10,894 nt of DNA from JAZDKP01 sp043802925 (lineage in GTDB: Bacteria; Fibrobacterota; OXYB2-FULL-49-7; JAEUSG01). Positions 1 through 5,990 of this stretch are shown one piece after another. The stretch is taken from NCBI GenBank assembly GCA_043802925.1, contig JAZDKP010000058.1:1-10894 (forward strand), written 5' to 3'. Made by a program: the position numbers and the translations under genes. The notes beneath the pieces were generated by a model that was not told the DNA's origin, did not search any database, and worked only from the letters and a program-made list of their open reading frames with translations. How positions within the stretch are numbered: the stretch's first letter is position 1; every line of letters begins with the position of its first letter.

Positions 1-499
1 CGTATTTGAGTGTCCAGCCCTTGCGGTACCATGCTTCGCTGTTGTTGGGGTCGAGTTTTTCGATGACCTTGTTGTACTGCCTGATGGCGTCCTCGACCCA
101 GTCCTTGTCTTCGTCACCCATGTGCTGCAGGGTGATGATCATGCCGTGTGCGATAAATGCGGCCGGGAGCTTGCCATTCAGGTCCTTGGCTTTTTCAATG
201 TAATCCTCGGCCTTGTCGAATGCCTTTTCCTTAAGATCCGGGTCGGTTGCGGCCTTTCCATTCTGCGCCTCCACGAGTGCGAGGCCCGCGTAGCAGGGGG
301 CGTATTTGCGGTCGAGTGAACGGGCCAGTTCGAATTCGTCGCCGGCTTTTTTGAAGTCGTTGTTGTTGTAGTATTTAATGCCCTGTTCGTAGTGGACCTC
401 GGGGGTGTCCATTTGGCCGCCCGCCTTGCGCGTTTTGGCGCAGCCCGCGCAGAGGGCGAGGAACAGCAGGGGAATGAGGATGAGGGAAATGCGTTTCAT
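1..499 (-). CDS. TPR-repeat lipoprotein (partial, C-terminus beyond window)
   Basis: The reverse strand is open from an ATG at 497-499 to the window edge, giving 166 residues. The N-terminus is basic (MKR), followed by a hydrophobic stretch and a lipobox ending at Cys20 (C-A-G-C, with an unusual Cys at -3). This predicts signal peptidase II processing and membrane anchoring. The mature part begins with a short polar linker. From about residue 34 it has tetratricopeptide-like helices: Y-x-Q-G-I-x-Y-Y with D-F-x-K-A, an A-E-x-Y-I-E-K-A-K-D-L segment near 97-107, and A-I-x-Q-Y-N-K-V-I-E-K-L-D-P-N-N-S-E-A-W-Y-x-K-G from 138. The family is generally a protein-protein scaffold; no specific partner can be read here. 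A purine-rich AGGAAGGAAAAGG lies just upstream of the ATG. The gene starts 22 bp after the LPP20-like gene with no visible terminator, so the two are probably one operon. Confidence 0.85.
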   Translation of the reverse strand, partial: MKRISLILIPLLFLALCAGCAKTRKAGGQMDTPEVHYEQGIKYYNNNDFKKAGDEFELARSLDRKYAPCYAGLALVEAQNGKAATDPDLKEKAFDKAEDYIEKAKDLNGKLPAAFIAHGMIITLQHMGDEDKDWVEDAIRQYNKVIEKLDPNNSEAWYRKGWTLKY

Positions 500-521
500 G
501 GTCCTTTTCCTTCCTAAAAAA

Positions 522-1340
522 TTAATCGATGACGAGGATGACGCGGCACTCGTTGAGGAAGCTCATGCTCTTGGCCGCGCCCTGGATGGCGTCGGCGTCG
601 CGGTTGGAGACAACGACGTCCGCCTTGTTGGCGCCGCTGGCCTTGACGGCCTTGATGACGAGGGGGTTGTCGCCCACGCGGTCGGCCAGCTTTTGGGCGC
701 CCGAGACGCTCTTGGAGTAGCCGCACATGCCGTATTTGACCGCGAACTCGCGCGTGACAAAGGCGCTTCCGTAAATTTCCTTGTCCGCTTCGTTCAGGAC
801 GCGCGGCATGAGCGCGGGCTTGAGCTCCATGCCCTTGGCGTCGATGACCAGGCCGGTATAGGCACCGGGGCGGGGTGCGGCCGGGGACACCGAAGGCGCG
901 CCTTTATCCGGAATCATGTTGGCCGAACCGCCGAAGATGGCCTGGCCGAAACCGTTGGAACCGTCCATGGGCACGGTCACTTCAATTTCGACCGTGCCGT
1001 CGCTCATATAATGGGGGTTGGCTTCGAACTGGAAGCCCTGCATGAAGCCGTTGACGCTGGTGCTGACCTGGTCGTTGGCGACCATGGCGTCCTTGATGGT
1101 TGTCTGCGAGTTGAGGCTGATGCCTTTGATGAGTTCAAGGGCGTCGCGGAGCGCGATTTGTTTGGCCGCGCGGATGGCGGCCGGACGGGCCGCGGCCTCG
1201 GGCATGTTGGGATTGGGCGCGCCGATGCCTTTGGCTTTGACGGTGCGGTTGACCCAGTCCACGGTTCCGCCGATTTGGGCGGACACGGCGACGGTAAGCA
1301 GGAAGAGAATGGTGAGGGCCAGGGAGACGATTGCTTTCAT
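522..1340 (-). CDS. LPP20/FlgT-like exported protein of unknown function
   Basis: The 272-residue product has a Sec signal peptide (MKA, hydrophobic core 4-19, likely cleavage after V-S-A at 19-21) but no lipobox. Its first mature domain (about 24-125) has the pattern seen in LPP20/FlgT N-terminal modules: A-I-R-A-A-K-Q-I-A-L-R-D-A-L-E-L-I-K-G-I, then a strand with D-G-T-V-E-I-E-V-T-V-P. After a Pro/Ala-rich linker (145-160), a second domain (161-272) opens with T-G-L-V-I-D-A-K-G and ends with F-L-N-E-C-R-V-I-L-V-I-D. This suggests a periplasmic or envelope protein; the role is unknown in this family. The ATG at 1338-1340 has a strong AAGGAG eight bases upstream and a promoter about 37 bases further up. 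A TPR lipoprotein gene follows directly. The family assignment is by pattern recall, not by search. Confidence 0.82.
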   Translation of the reverse strand: MKAIVSLALTILFLLTVAVSAQIGGTVDWVNRTVKAKGIGAPNPNMPEAAARPAAIRAAKQIALRDALELIKGISLNSQTTIKDAMVANDQVSTSVNGFMQGFQFEANPHYMSDGTVEIEVTVPMDGSNGFGQAIFGGSANMIPDKGAPSVSPAAPRPGAYTGLVIDAKGMELKPALMPRVLNEADKEIYGSAFVTREFAVKYGMCGYSKSVSGAQKLADRVGDNPLVIKAVKASGANKADVVVSNRDADAIQGAAKSMSFLNECRVILVID

Positions 1341-1376
1341 GATGGAACTCCTTGATTAATCAGTAAACTTACGCAA

Positions 1377-1406
1377 ATAATAATATACCCAACATGGGTG
1401 TGTCAA
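1377..1406 (-). promoter_or_regulatory. sigma70-type promoter of the LPP20-like gene
   Basis: On the reverse strand a perfect -35 TTGACA (1401-1406) is followed, after 18 bases, by TATTAT (1377-1382). An overlapping second TATTAT at 1380-1385 gives 15-base spacing. Transcription would start near 1370, leaving a leader of about 30 bases that contains the AAGGAG ribosome binding site. This promoter likely drives the LPP20-like and TPR lipoprotein genes separately from the upstream peptidase gene. Confidence 0.7.
1387..1399. repeat. small inverted repeat in the promoter spacer
   Basis: ACCCA and TGGGT form 5-bp arms around ACA, exactly between the -35 and -10 elements of the promoter at 1377-1406. 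A dyad in this place can be a repressor operator. The arms are short enough to be chance, so the regulatory reading is inference. Confidence 0.3.
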
Positions 1407-1452
1407 AACAAACCTTACCCTGAAAAGATAAAAGAACAGGATAATAAAAGTA

Positions 1453-1468
1453 TGTGATGCACGTCACA
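1453..1468. promoter_or_regulatory. CRP-type binding site (TGTGA-N6-TCACA)
   Basis: The sequence has perfect TGTGA and TCACA half-sites separated by six bases, the consensus for CRP-family regulators. It lies six bases beyond the peptidase stop codon. Its centre (1460.5) is about 90 bp upstream of the expected start of the LPP20-like transcript, close to the -92.5 position used by class I CRP activators. A weak hairpin or terminator of the peptidase gene is the alternative reading: 5-bp stem, 6-base loop, then an interrupted T run. Confidence 0.5.
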
Positions 1469-1473
1469 CAACA

Positions 1474-2610
1474 TCATGATTCCTGCGGGATGGAAAGCAG
1501 CTCATTTTTGGGTGCGCGCGCGGTCAGGATCTCGACTCCCTTGCGGGTGACGAATACGGTGTCCTCGATACGCACCCCGCCGAAACCCGGCAGGTACCCC
1601 GCAGGTTCGACCGTGACCGCGAAATTATCGGGCAGGCGAAAACCCTCCTTGCTGAGACTTTTACCATCGTGGCTGTAAAAGCCGATGCTGTGGCCCAGGC
1701 CGTGGCCCATTTTTCCGGGTGCTTTGGCGAGCCGGAAGAATTCCGTGACCGCGGACTCGGCCTCGAGGTGGATGGCGCGCGCGGGTTCGTCCACGCGGAG
1801 GCGGGCGAGGGCCCGTTCCTGAATGTCGAGCACGGCGTGATACAGATTCGATTGTTCGGGGGAGGGCTTTCCGCACACATAGACGCGGGTGATATCCGAG
1901 CACATTTTCCCGAAGGTGGCGCCAAAGTCGCAGAGGACCAGGTCCCCTTTTAAGAGCTTTTTACCACCCGGCACTGCGTGCGGTATTGCGCTGTTTTTTC
2001 CAAAGGCCACGATGGTGTCAAAGGCGGGCCGCTCGGAGCCCAGGCGCGCCATAGTAAAGTCGATGCGCGCGGCCAGTTCGCGCTCGGTCATGCCGGTACG
2101 GGCCATGCCCGGGATGCGGCGCGCGGTCTCGGCCGCGATACGGCAGGACTTGCGCAGGTTTTCGAGCTCCTGCGCGGACTTGCAGGCGCGCGCGTCCTCC
2201 AGTTCCTGGGCGATGTTCACCAGATGAAAGCGTTTGTCCTTGAGCCGCCCCGCTTCGGCGAGGGTGAGCCCGCCTGCGTTGACCCCCACCTGCTGGTGGC
2301 CGCGCAGGGCGCGGGCCAACGTGTCTTCGCCGGGGCGGACAATGGAGTAGGGGAGGCCGGCCAGGCGGGCCTCTTCCTCCTCCAGTTCGGGAATGAAAAG
2401 GTGGGCGTTGCCTTCTTTGCCGACGAGAATGGAAGCGTAGAGGAAGCTGCCGCGGTCGATACCGGTGAGGAAAAAGAAGGAACGGTCCGCGCCCGCGTCC
2501 TCCTTGTGCGTCACATAAATGACGTCCAGACCGCTCTTTTTTTCACGAACCAGCCGTTCTCGCGCTGTGGCGAAAAGTTCGCGGTTGCGTTTTTTTACGG
2601 TGGAATCCAT
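1474..2610 (-). CDS. M24 metallopeptidase, Xaa-Pro aminopeptidase/dipeptidase type
   Basis: The 378-residue protein has the two-part layout of prolidases and aminopeptidase P. There is an N-terminal creatinase-like domain (about 10-145, with F-F-F-L-T-G near 45-50) and a C-terminal pita-bread catalytic domain (150-370). All five metal ligands of the family are visible: Asp228 (C-D-F-G), Asp239 (C-S-D-I-T-R), His307 (G-H-G-L-G-H-S-I-G), Glu335 (V-E-P-A-G) and Glu349 (R-I-E-D-T). The conserved substrate histidine is His211 in I-P-H-A. It should hydrolyse peptides with proline next to the N-terminal residue, in the cytoplasm, since no signal peptide is seen. The length is typical. The start has no good Shine-Dalgarno: AGGA lies over 20 bases upstream, and a TATATT about 8 bases before the ATG could mean a leaderless transcript. 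Aminopeptidase and dipeptidase activity cannot be told apart here. Confidence 0.93.
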   Translation of the reverse strand: MDSTVKKRNRELFATARERLVREKKSGLDVIYVTHKEDAGADRSFFFLTGIDRGSFLYASILVGKEGNAHLFIPELEEEEARLAGLPYSIVRPGEDTLARALRGHQQVGVNAGGLTLAEAGRLKDKRFHLVNIAQELEDARACKSAQELENLRKSCRIAAETARRIPGMARTGMTERELAARIDFTMARLGSERPAFDTIVAFGKNSAIPHAVPGGKKLLKGDLVLCDFGATFGKMCSDITRVYVCGKPSPEQSNLYHAVLDIQERALARLRVDEPARAIHLEAESAVTEFFRLAKAPGKMGHGLGHSIGFYSHDGKSLSKEGFRLPDNFAVTVEPAGYLPGFGGVRIEDTVFVTRKGVEILTARAPKNELLSIPQES

Positions 2611-2739
2611 GATGTATTAATATAGATTTTTTCCTGGTGCAGACGGAAGGTCAGGCGAAACGACAACGCGGACGGCGACGGGTGCCTTTTTGAGTGTCTG
2701 CGTCCACTACAAAGATCCTTTGGGAAGGCGAAAAAAACT

Positions 2740-2765
2740 CTTGCACACATAACTTGCACACATAA
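2740..2765 (+). repeat. two tandem 13-bp repeats in the toxin-antitoxin promoter
   Basis: The 13-mer CTTGCACACATAA occurs twice, back to back and identical (2740-2752 and 2753-2765), directly upstream of the antitoxin gene. A 13-bp period puts the copies just over one helical turn apart, as in arrayed operators bound by ribbon-helix-helix antitoxins. The binding role is inference. Confidence 0.75.
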
Positions 2766-2768
2766 TAT
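2741..2768 (+). promoter_or_regulatory. probable promoter of the toxin-antitoxin operon
   Basis: TTGCAC at 2741-2746 (four of six matches to TTGACA) is followed after 16 bases by TAATAT at 2763-2768. A start near 2775 would give a leader of about 30 bases before the antitoxin ATG. The elements overlap the tandem repeats, so a protein bound to the repeats would block RNA polymerase. Confidence 0.45.
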
Positions 2769-2776
2769 GTGTACAC
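2758..2776. promoter_or_regulatory. overlapping palindromes, candidate antitoxin operator
   Basis: ACACATA (2758-2764) and TATGTGT (2766-2772) form perfect 7-bp arms around one base. They overlap a second perfect 8-bp palindrome GTGTACAC (2769-2776). They cover the -10 region of the toxin-antitoxin promoter, the usual place for conditional autorepression by an antitoxin-toxin complex. Confidence 0.55.
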
Positions 2777-2804
2777 GTATTTTTTGCCAAGGAGGAATAC
2801 CTTC

Positions 2805-3029
2805 ATGAAAAACGTTACATTGGCATTAGATGATGATCTTCTTAAGGAAGGCCGGAAATATGCCCGCCAAAACCACACGACCTTGAACGGTCTCATCCGT
2901 AAAATGCTGAGCGAATCGGTTACGGGCCGTCAAGAAGGTTGGCTTGCCGAGTGCTTTAACACTTTGGACGCGATCAAGCCGAATTCGCAGGGTAAAAAAT
3001 GGAAGCGTGGAGACTTGTATCGTGTCTAA
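2805..3029 (+). CDS. vapB: ribbon-helix-helix antitoxin, VapB-like
   Basis: The 74-residue protein begins K-N-V-T-L-A-L-D-D-D-L-L-K-E-G, a ribbon-helix-helix DNA-binding strand and first helix. The second helix follows (H-T-T-L-N-G-L-I-R-K-M-L, 25-36). The C-terminal tail ends K-W-K-R-G-D-L-Y, typical of the part of such antitoxins that wraps the PIN toxin. It should neutralise the toxin encoded next and repress the operon. The ATG at 2805 is chosen because AAGGAGGA (2789-2796) sits 8 bases upstream. The in-frame ATG at 2769 would lie inside the operator and has no ribosome site. The stop codon overlaps the toxin start by 8 bases, indicating translational coupling. Confidence 0.88.
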   Translation: MKNVTLALDDDLLKEGRKYARQNHTTLNGLIRKMLSESVTGRQEGWLAECFNTLDAIKPNSQGKKWKRGDLYRV

Positions 3030-3432
3030 AGTCTTTGTGGACACCCATGTCCTGGTCTATGCTTTTGACCAGGCTGATTCAATAAAAATGAAAACCGCAC
3101 GCCAGTGTCTTTATACGCTTGAAAAAAACGGCAACGGGGTGATATCAACGCAGGTGTTGCAGGAATTTTATGTGGCCTTGGTCCAGAAATTGAAAGTGGA
3201 CCCATTGAGTACCAAGGCGGTTTTGCACTCTTTCCGGCATTTTGAAACGATACAAATCACATCGGACCTCATCGAAGAAGCTGTGGATTGCAGTGTGCTG
3301 AAAAAATATTCCTTCTGGGATTCGCTCATCGTCGTCTGTGCCGAACAGGCCCGTTGCCAAACCCTTTGGACCGAAGATTTCCAACATGGTCAGGTCGTGC
3401 GCGGCGTCAAAATCGTCAATCCATTTATTTAA
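3022..3432 (+). CDS. vapC: PIN-domain toxin, VapC-like ribonuclease
   Basis: The 136-residue protein has the PIN-domain layout. The first strand F-V-D-T-H-V-L-V-Y-A-F-D carries Asp7, followed by Glu48 in V-L-Q-E-F, Asp100 in F-W-D-S-L-I-V and Asp119 in T-E-D-F. These are the four acidic positions that bind Mg2+ or Mn2+ in the active site. VapC toxins cut specific RNAs, often tRNA or rRNA; the target cannot be read from sequence. The GTG start at 3022 is preferred because GGAG (3009-3012) lies 9 bases upstream and the encoded protein starts just before the first PIN strand. The reading frame is open further upstream (ATG 2944, GTG 3007), but those starts lie inside the antitoxin gene and lack ribosome sites. 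All catalytic acids are present, so the toxin looks intact. Confidence 0.88.
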   Translation: MSKVFVDTHVLVYAFDQADSIKMKTARQCLYTLEKNGNGVISTQVLQEFYVALVQKLKVDPLSTKAVLHSFRHFETIQITSDLIEEAVDCSVLKKYSFWDSLIVVCAEQARCQTLWTEDFQHGQVVRGVKIVNPFI

Positions 3433-3632
3433 AAAAAATCCCCCCAAAACCGCATTTTCACCCAGACACGGGTCCCATACTCCCGCCCCGGTAACCCATG
3501 GTATCGCCATTTACCATCCTGTTCAACAGAGGGCTAACTTTTTTTGAATCTTAAATGAGCAGGAAAACATGAAGTTTCATCGTATAATTTCGTTGAATCG
3601 CCCCTGGTCAATATTTAATTTACCCTTGCACC
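3433..3632. other. intergenic region between toxin-antitoxin and restriction operons
   Basis: This 200-bp stretch has no convincing coding frame. It holds an inverted repeat (ATGGTA 3498-3503, TACCAT 3512-3517) and a small palindrome CTGTT-C-AACAG (3519-3529). A run of seven T follows at 3539-3545, about 20 bases after the first hairpin. This is not a classical terminator because the T run is not adjacent to a strong stem. The last 50 bases should hold the hsdR promoter. Confidence 0.5.
3583..3588 (+). promoter_or_regulatory. candidate -10 element for the restriction operon
   Basis: A perfect TATAAT stands 44 bases before the hsdR start codon. No TTGACA-like element is found 16-18 bases upstream and there is no TGn extension, so activity may need an activator. 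A weaker pair, TTGAAT (3593-3598) with TTTAAT (3614-3619), is spaced only 15 bases apart. Confidence 0.35.
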
Positions 3633-5990
3633 ATGAATGAAGCTGACACCTGCCGAAAATACATCGTCCCGAAACTGCAAGCCGCAGGGTGGGATACGGA
3701 CCCCCATTTTATCGCCGAACAGCGCACCGTAACCGACGGTCGCATTATTCCCATCGGCAACAGTTTTAAGCGCAAAGCTCCTCGGCGCATCGATTATCTA
3801 CTCAATTACATCCGGAACCAACCCCTGGCCGTGGTCGAGGCCAAGGCAAGCTTTAAGACCGCGCTCGATGGGATGCAGCAGGCAAAGGATTATGCCGAAA
3901 TGCTCGGGTTGAAGTTCGCCTACGCCTCCAACGGCCACGAAATTGTGGAGTTTGATTATTTCACCGGCAAGGAAACGCGCGTTGATGCTGTCCCGGCCCC
4001 GGATGAACTGTGGCTGCGCTACCTGTCCGGCCAAAAAATTAAAAACACACGCGTCGCTGAGCAGCTTCTAACGCCGTACAACCATCAGGTAGGCAAAGGG
4101 GAGCGGTATTACCAGCAGGTGGCCATCAATCGTGTTGTGGAGGCCATTCTAACGGGGAAAAGGCGCATCCTGATAAACATGGCTACGGGTACGGGCAAAA
4201 CCGCTGTGGCGTTTCAAATTTGCTGGCGATTGTGGACGGCCAAGTGGAACCGTGAGTCGGCGGGGTACCGGAAACCCAAAATCCTTTACCTTGCGGACCG
4301 TAATATTTTGGTGGACCAGCCCAAAGACGGTATTTTCGCAGCATTCGGCGATGCCCGGTACAAGCTCGAATCGGGTAAAGTTGTTAAAAGCCGGGAAATG
4401 TATTTCGCCATATATCAGGCGCTGGCCGAGGATGAACGCCGCAATGGCCTGTTCAATGAATTCCCCAAAGACTTTTTTGACCTTATCATTGTCGATGAGT
4501 GCCACCGGGGCAGCGCACGCGAGGAAAGCGCGTGGCGGACTATTCTGGAATATTTTGAGCCCGCCTATCAGTTGGGCATGACAGCCACACCGCTGCGCGA
4601 CGAGAGCCGGGATACCTACCGCTATTTCGGAAATCCCATTTACGAATACACGCTTCGGCAGGGGATCGAGGACGGCTTCCTGGCACCCTACCGTGTCCAC
4701 CGGGTGATAACCGAGTGGGATGCCGCAGGCTGGCGGCCCAGCAAGGATGATATGGACCGTTACGGCAGGCCCATCCCGGACGATGAGTATCAGACAAAGG
4801 ATTTTGAGCGGGTGGTGGCCTTGCGAGCCAGGACGGAAGCCATTGCCCGGCACCTGACCGATTTTCTGAAAAAGAACGACCGCTATGCCAAAACAATTGT
4901 CTTCTGCGTGGACCAGGAGCACGCCAATGAGATGCGGTCTGCTTTAACTACGCTGAACAGCGACATCGCTGCCAAATATCCGGATTATGTCTGCCGGGTC
5001 ACATCGGATGAGGGCGACATTGGCCGGGGCCATTTGAGCCGTTTCCAGGACGTGGAGACTGTCAGCCCGACCATTCTGACAACCTCGCAGTTGCTGACCA
5101 CGGGCGTTGATGCCCCCACAACGCGCAACGTGGTGCTGGCCCGTGTGGTGGGCTCCATGAGTGAGTTCAAGCAGATTATCGGGCGTGGAACGCGCGTCCG
5201 TGACGATTACGGCAAGCTGTGGTTCAATATCATCGATTACACCGGTTCTGCGACCCGCATGTTTGCAGACCCCACCTTTGACGGTGACCCGGTCCGCCTA
5301 ACGGAGGAAGAACTGAAAGAGAACGGTGAGGTCAAGGTTATAACCGAAGCCAAGGATGACGAAACTGAGGAGCCTACGGAAACCCAGCCGGAAATTGTTG
5401 AACCAAAGGGCGAGGAGCGGCGGAAATTTTATTTCGATGGCGGCCAGGTCGAAGTATCAGCCCACCTTGTTTACGAACTGGATCCGAATGGCCGTCAGCT
5501 TCGTGTGGTCCGGTATACGGATTATGCCGCAGCCGCCGTTCGCAGCCTGTGCCCCACGGCGCCCGAGCTGCGGGCCATGTGGGCGGATGCCGTAAAGCGG
5601 AATGAAATCATCCAGCGCCTCGATGAACGTGGCATCAGCTTTTCGGCACTGGCCGAGGCCGCCCATCACCCGGAAGCCGACCCCTTTGACCTGCTCTGCC
5701 ATCTTGCATTCAACGCTCCGCTGCGCACCCGCCGGGAACGCGCTCAGCAACTGAAACAGTCACGGCCCGATTTCTTTTCTCAGTACGCCCCCGAAGCCCG
5801 TCAGATTCTGGATGAGTTACTGGAAAAATACGCCGAATATGGTGACGCGCAGTTTGTCATTCCCGATGTCTTAAAAGTCCCGCCGCTCTCCGCCCACGGG
5901 CAGATTAGTGACATTATACGCATCTTTGGCGGGGCTGACCAGCTTCGCATTGCAGTAAACGAACTCCAGAGGTATTTGTATGCCGCCTAA
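3633..5990 (+). CDS. hsdR: type I restriction enzyme R subunit (HsdR)
   Basis: The 785-residue motor and endonuclease subunit joins two HsdM and one HsdS, pumps DNA using ATP and cuts away from the target. The N-terminal nuclease domain (1-125) shows Asp54 (R-I-D-Y) and Glu69-Ala-Lys71 of a PD-(D/E)XK site. The helicase motor follows: Walker A A-T-G-T-G-K-T (184-190), DECH box (288-291), T-A-T motif III (317-319) and Q-I-I-G-R-G-T-R motif VI (514-521). An acidic linker (about 556-596) leads to a C-terminal domain like that of EcoEI/EcoAI HsdR, so this is probably a type IB-like system; length fits that group. The ATG at 3633 is the only ATG before an upstream in-frame stop, but it lacks a Shine-Dalgarno. 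The end overlaps hsdM by 11 bp. No key motif is missing. Confidence 0.95.
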   Translation: MNEADTCRKYIVPKLQAAGWDTDPHFIAEQRTVTDGRIIPIGNSFKRKAPRRIDYLLNYIRNQPLAVVEAKASFKTALDGMQQAKDYAEMLGLKFAYASNGHEIVEFDYFTGKETRVDAVPAPDELWLRYLSGQKIKNTRVAEQLLTPYNHQVGKGERYYQQVAINRVVEAILTGKRRILINMATGTGKTAVAFQICWRLWTAKWNRESAGYRKPKILYLADRNILVDQPKDGIFAAFGDARYKLESGKVVKSREMYFAIYQALAEDERRNGLFNEFPKDFFDLIIVDECHRGSAREESAWRTILEYFEPAYQLGMTATPLRDESRDTYRYFGNPIYEYTLRQGIEDGFLAPYRVHRVITEWDAAGWRPSKDDMDRYGRPIPDDEYQTKDFERVVALRARTEAIARHLTDFLKKNDRYAKTIVFCVDQEHANEMRSALTTLNSDIAAKYPDYVCRVTSDEGDIGRGHLSRFQDVETVSPTILTTSQLLTTGVDAPTTRNVVLARVVGSMSEFKQIIGRGTRVRDDYGKLWFNIIDYTGSATRMFADPTFDGDPVRLTEEELKENGEVKVITEAKDDETEEPTETQPEIVEPKGEERRKFYFDGGQVEVSAHLVYELDPNGRQLRVVRYTDYAAAAVRSLCPTAPELRAMWADAVKRNEIIQRLDERGISFSALAEAAHHPEADPFDLLCHLAFNAPLRTRRERAQQLKQSRPDFFSQYAPEARQILDELLEKYAEYGDAQFVIPDVLKVPPLSAHGQISDIIRIFGGADQLRIAVNELQRYLYAA

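Noticed and set aside
405..1355. Long plus-strand open frame of 316 codons at the left end
   Set aside because: It is antisense to the LPP20-like gene, whose signal peptide, ribosome site and promoter are clear. The plus frame is a GC-driven shadow with a His/Asp/Gly-rich, unfamily-like product.
1453..1470. Rho-independent terminator of the peptidase gene at the CRP-type dyad
   Set aside because: The stem is only 5 bp with a 6-base loop, and the following T run on the minus strand is short and interrupted. The perfect CRP consensus fits better.
1978..2625. Plus-strand open frame of 215 codons opposite the M24 peptidase
   Set aside because: The minus strand encodes all five metal ligands of the M24 family, so the plus frame is a shadow.
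3498..3545. Classical terminator after the toxin gene
   Set aside because: The 6-bp hairpin has an 8-base AT-mixed loop and lies about 20 bases before the T run, so it lacks the required geometry.
4149..4922. Minus-strand open frame of 257 codons inside hsdR
   Set aside because: It lies opposite the helicase motor with intact Walker A and DECH motifs. It has no ribosome site and no recognisable domain.
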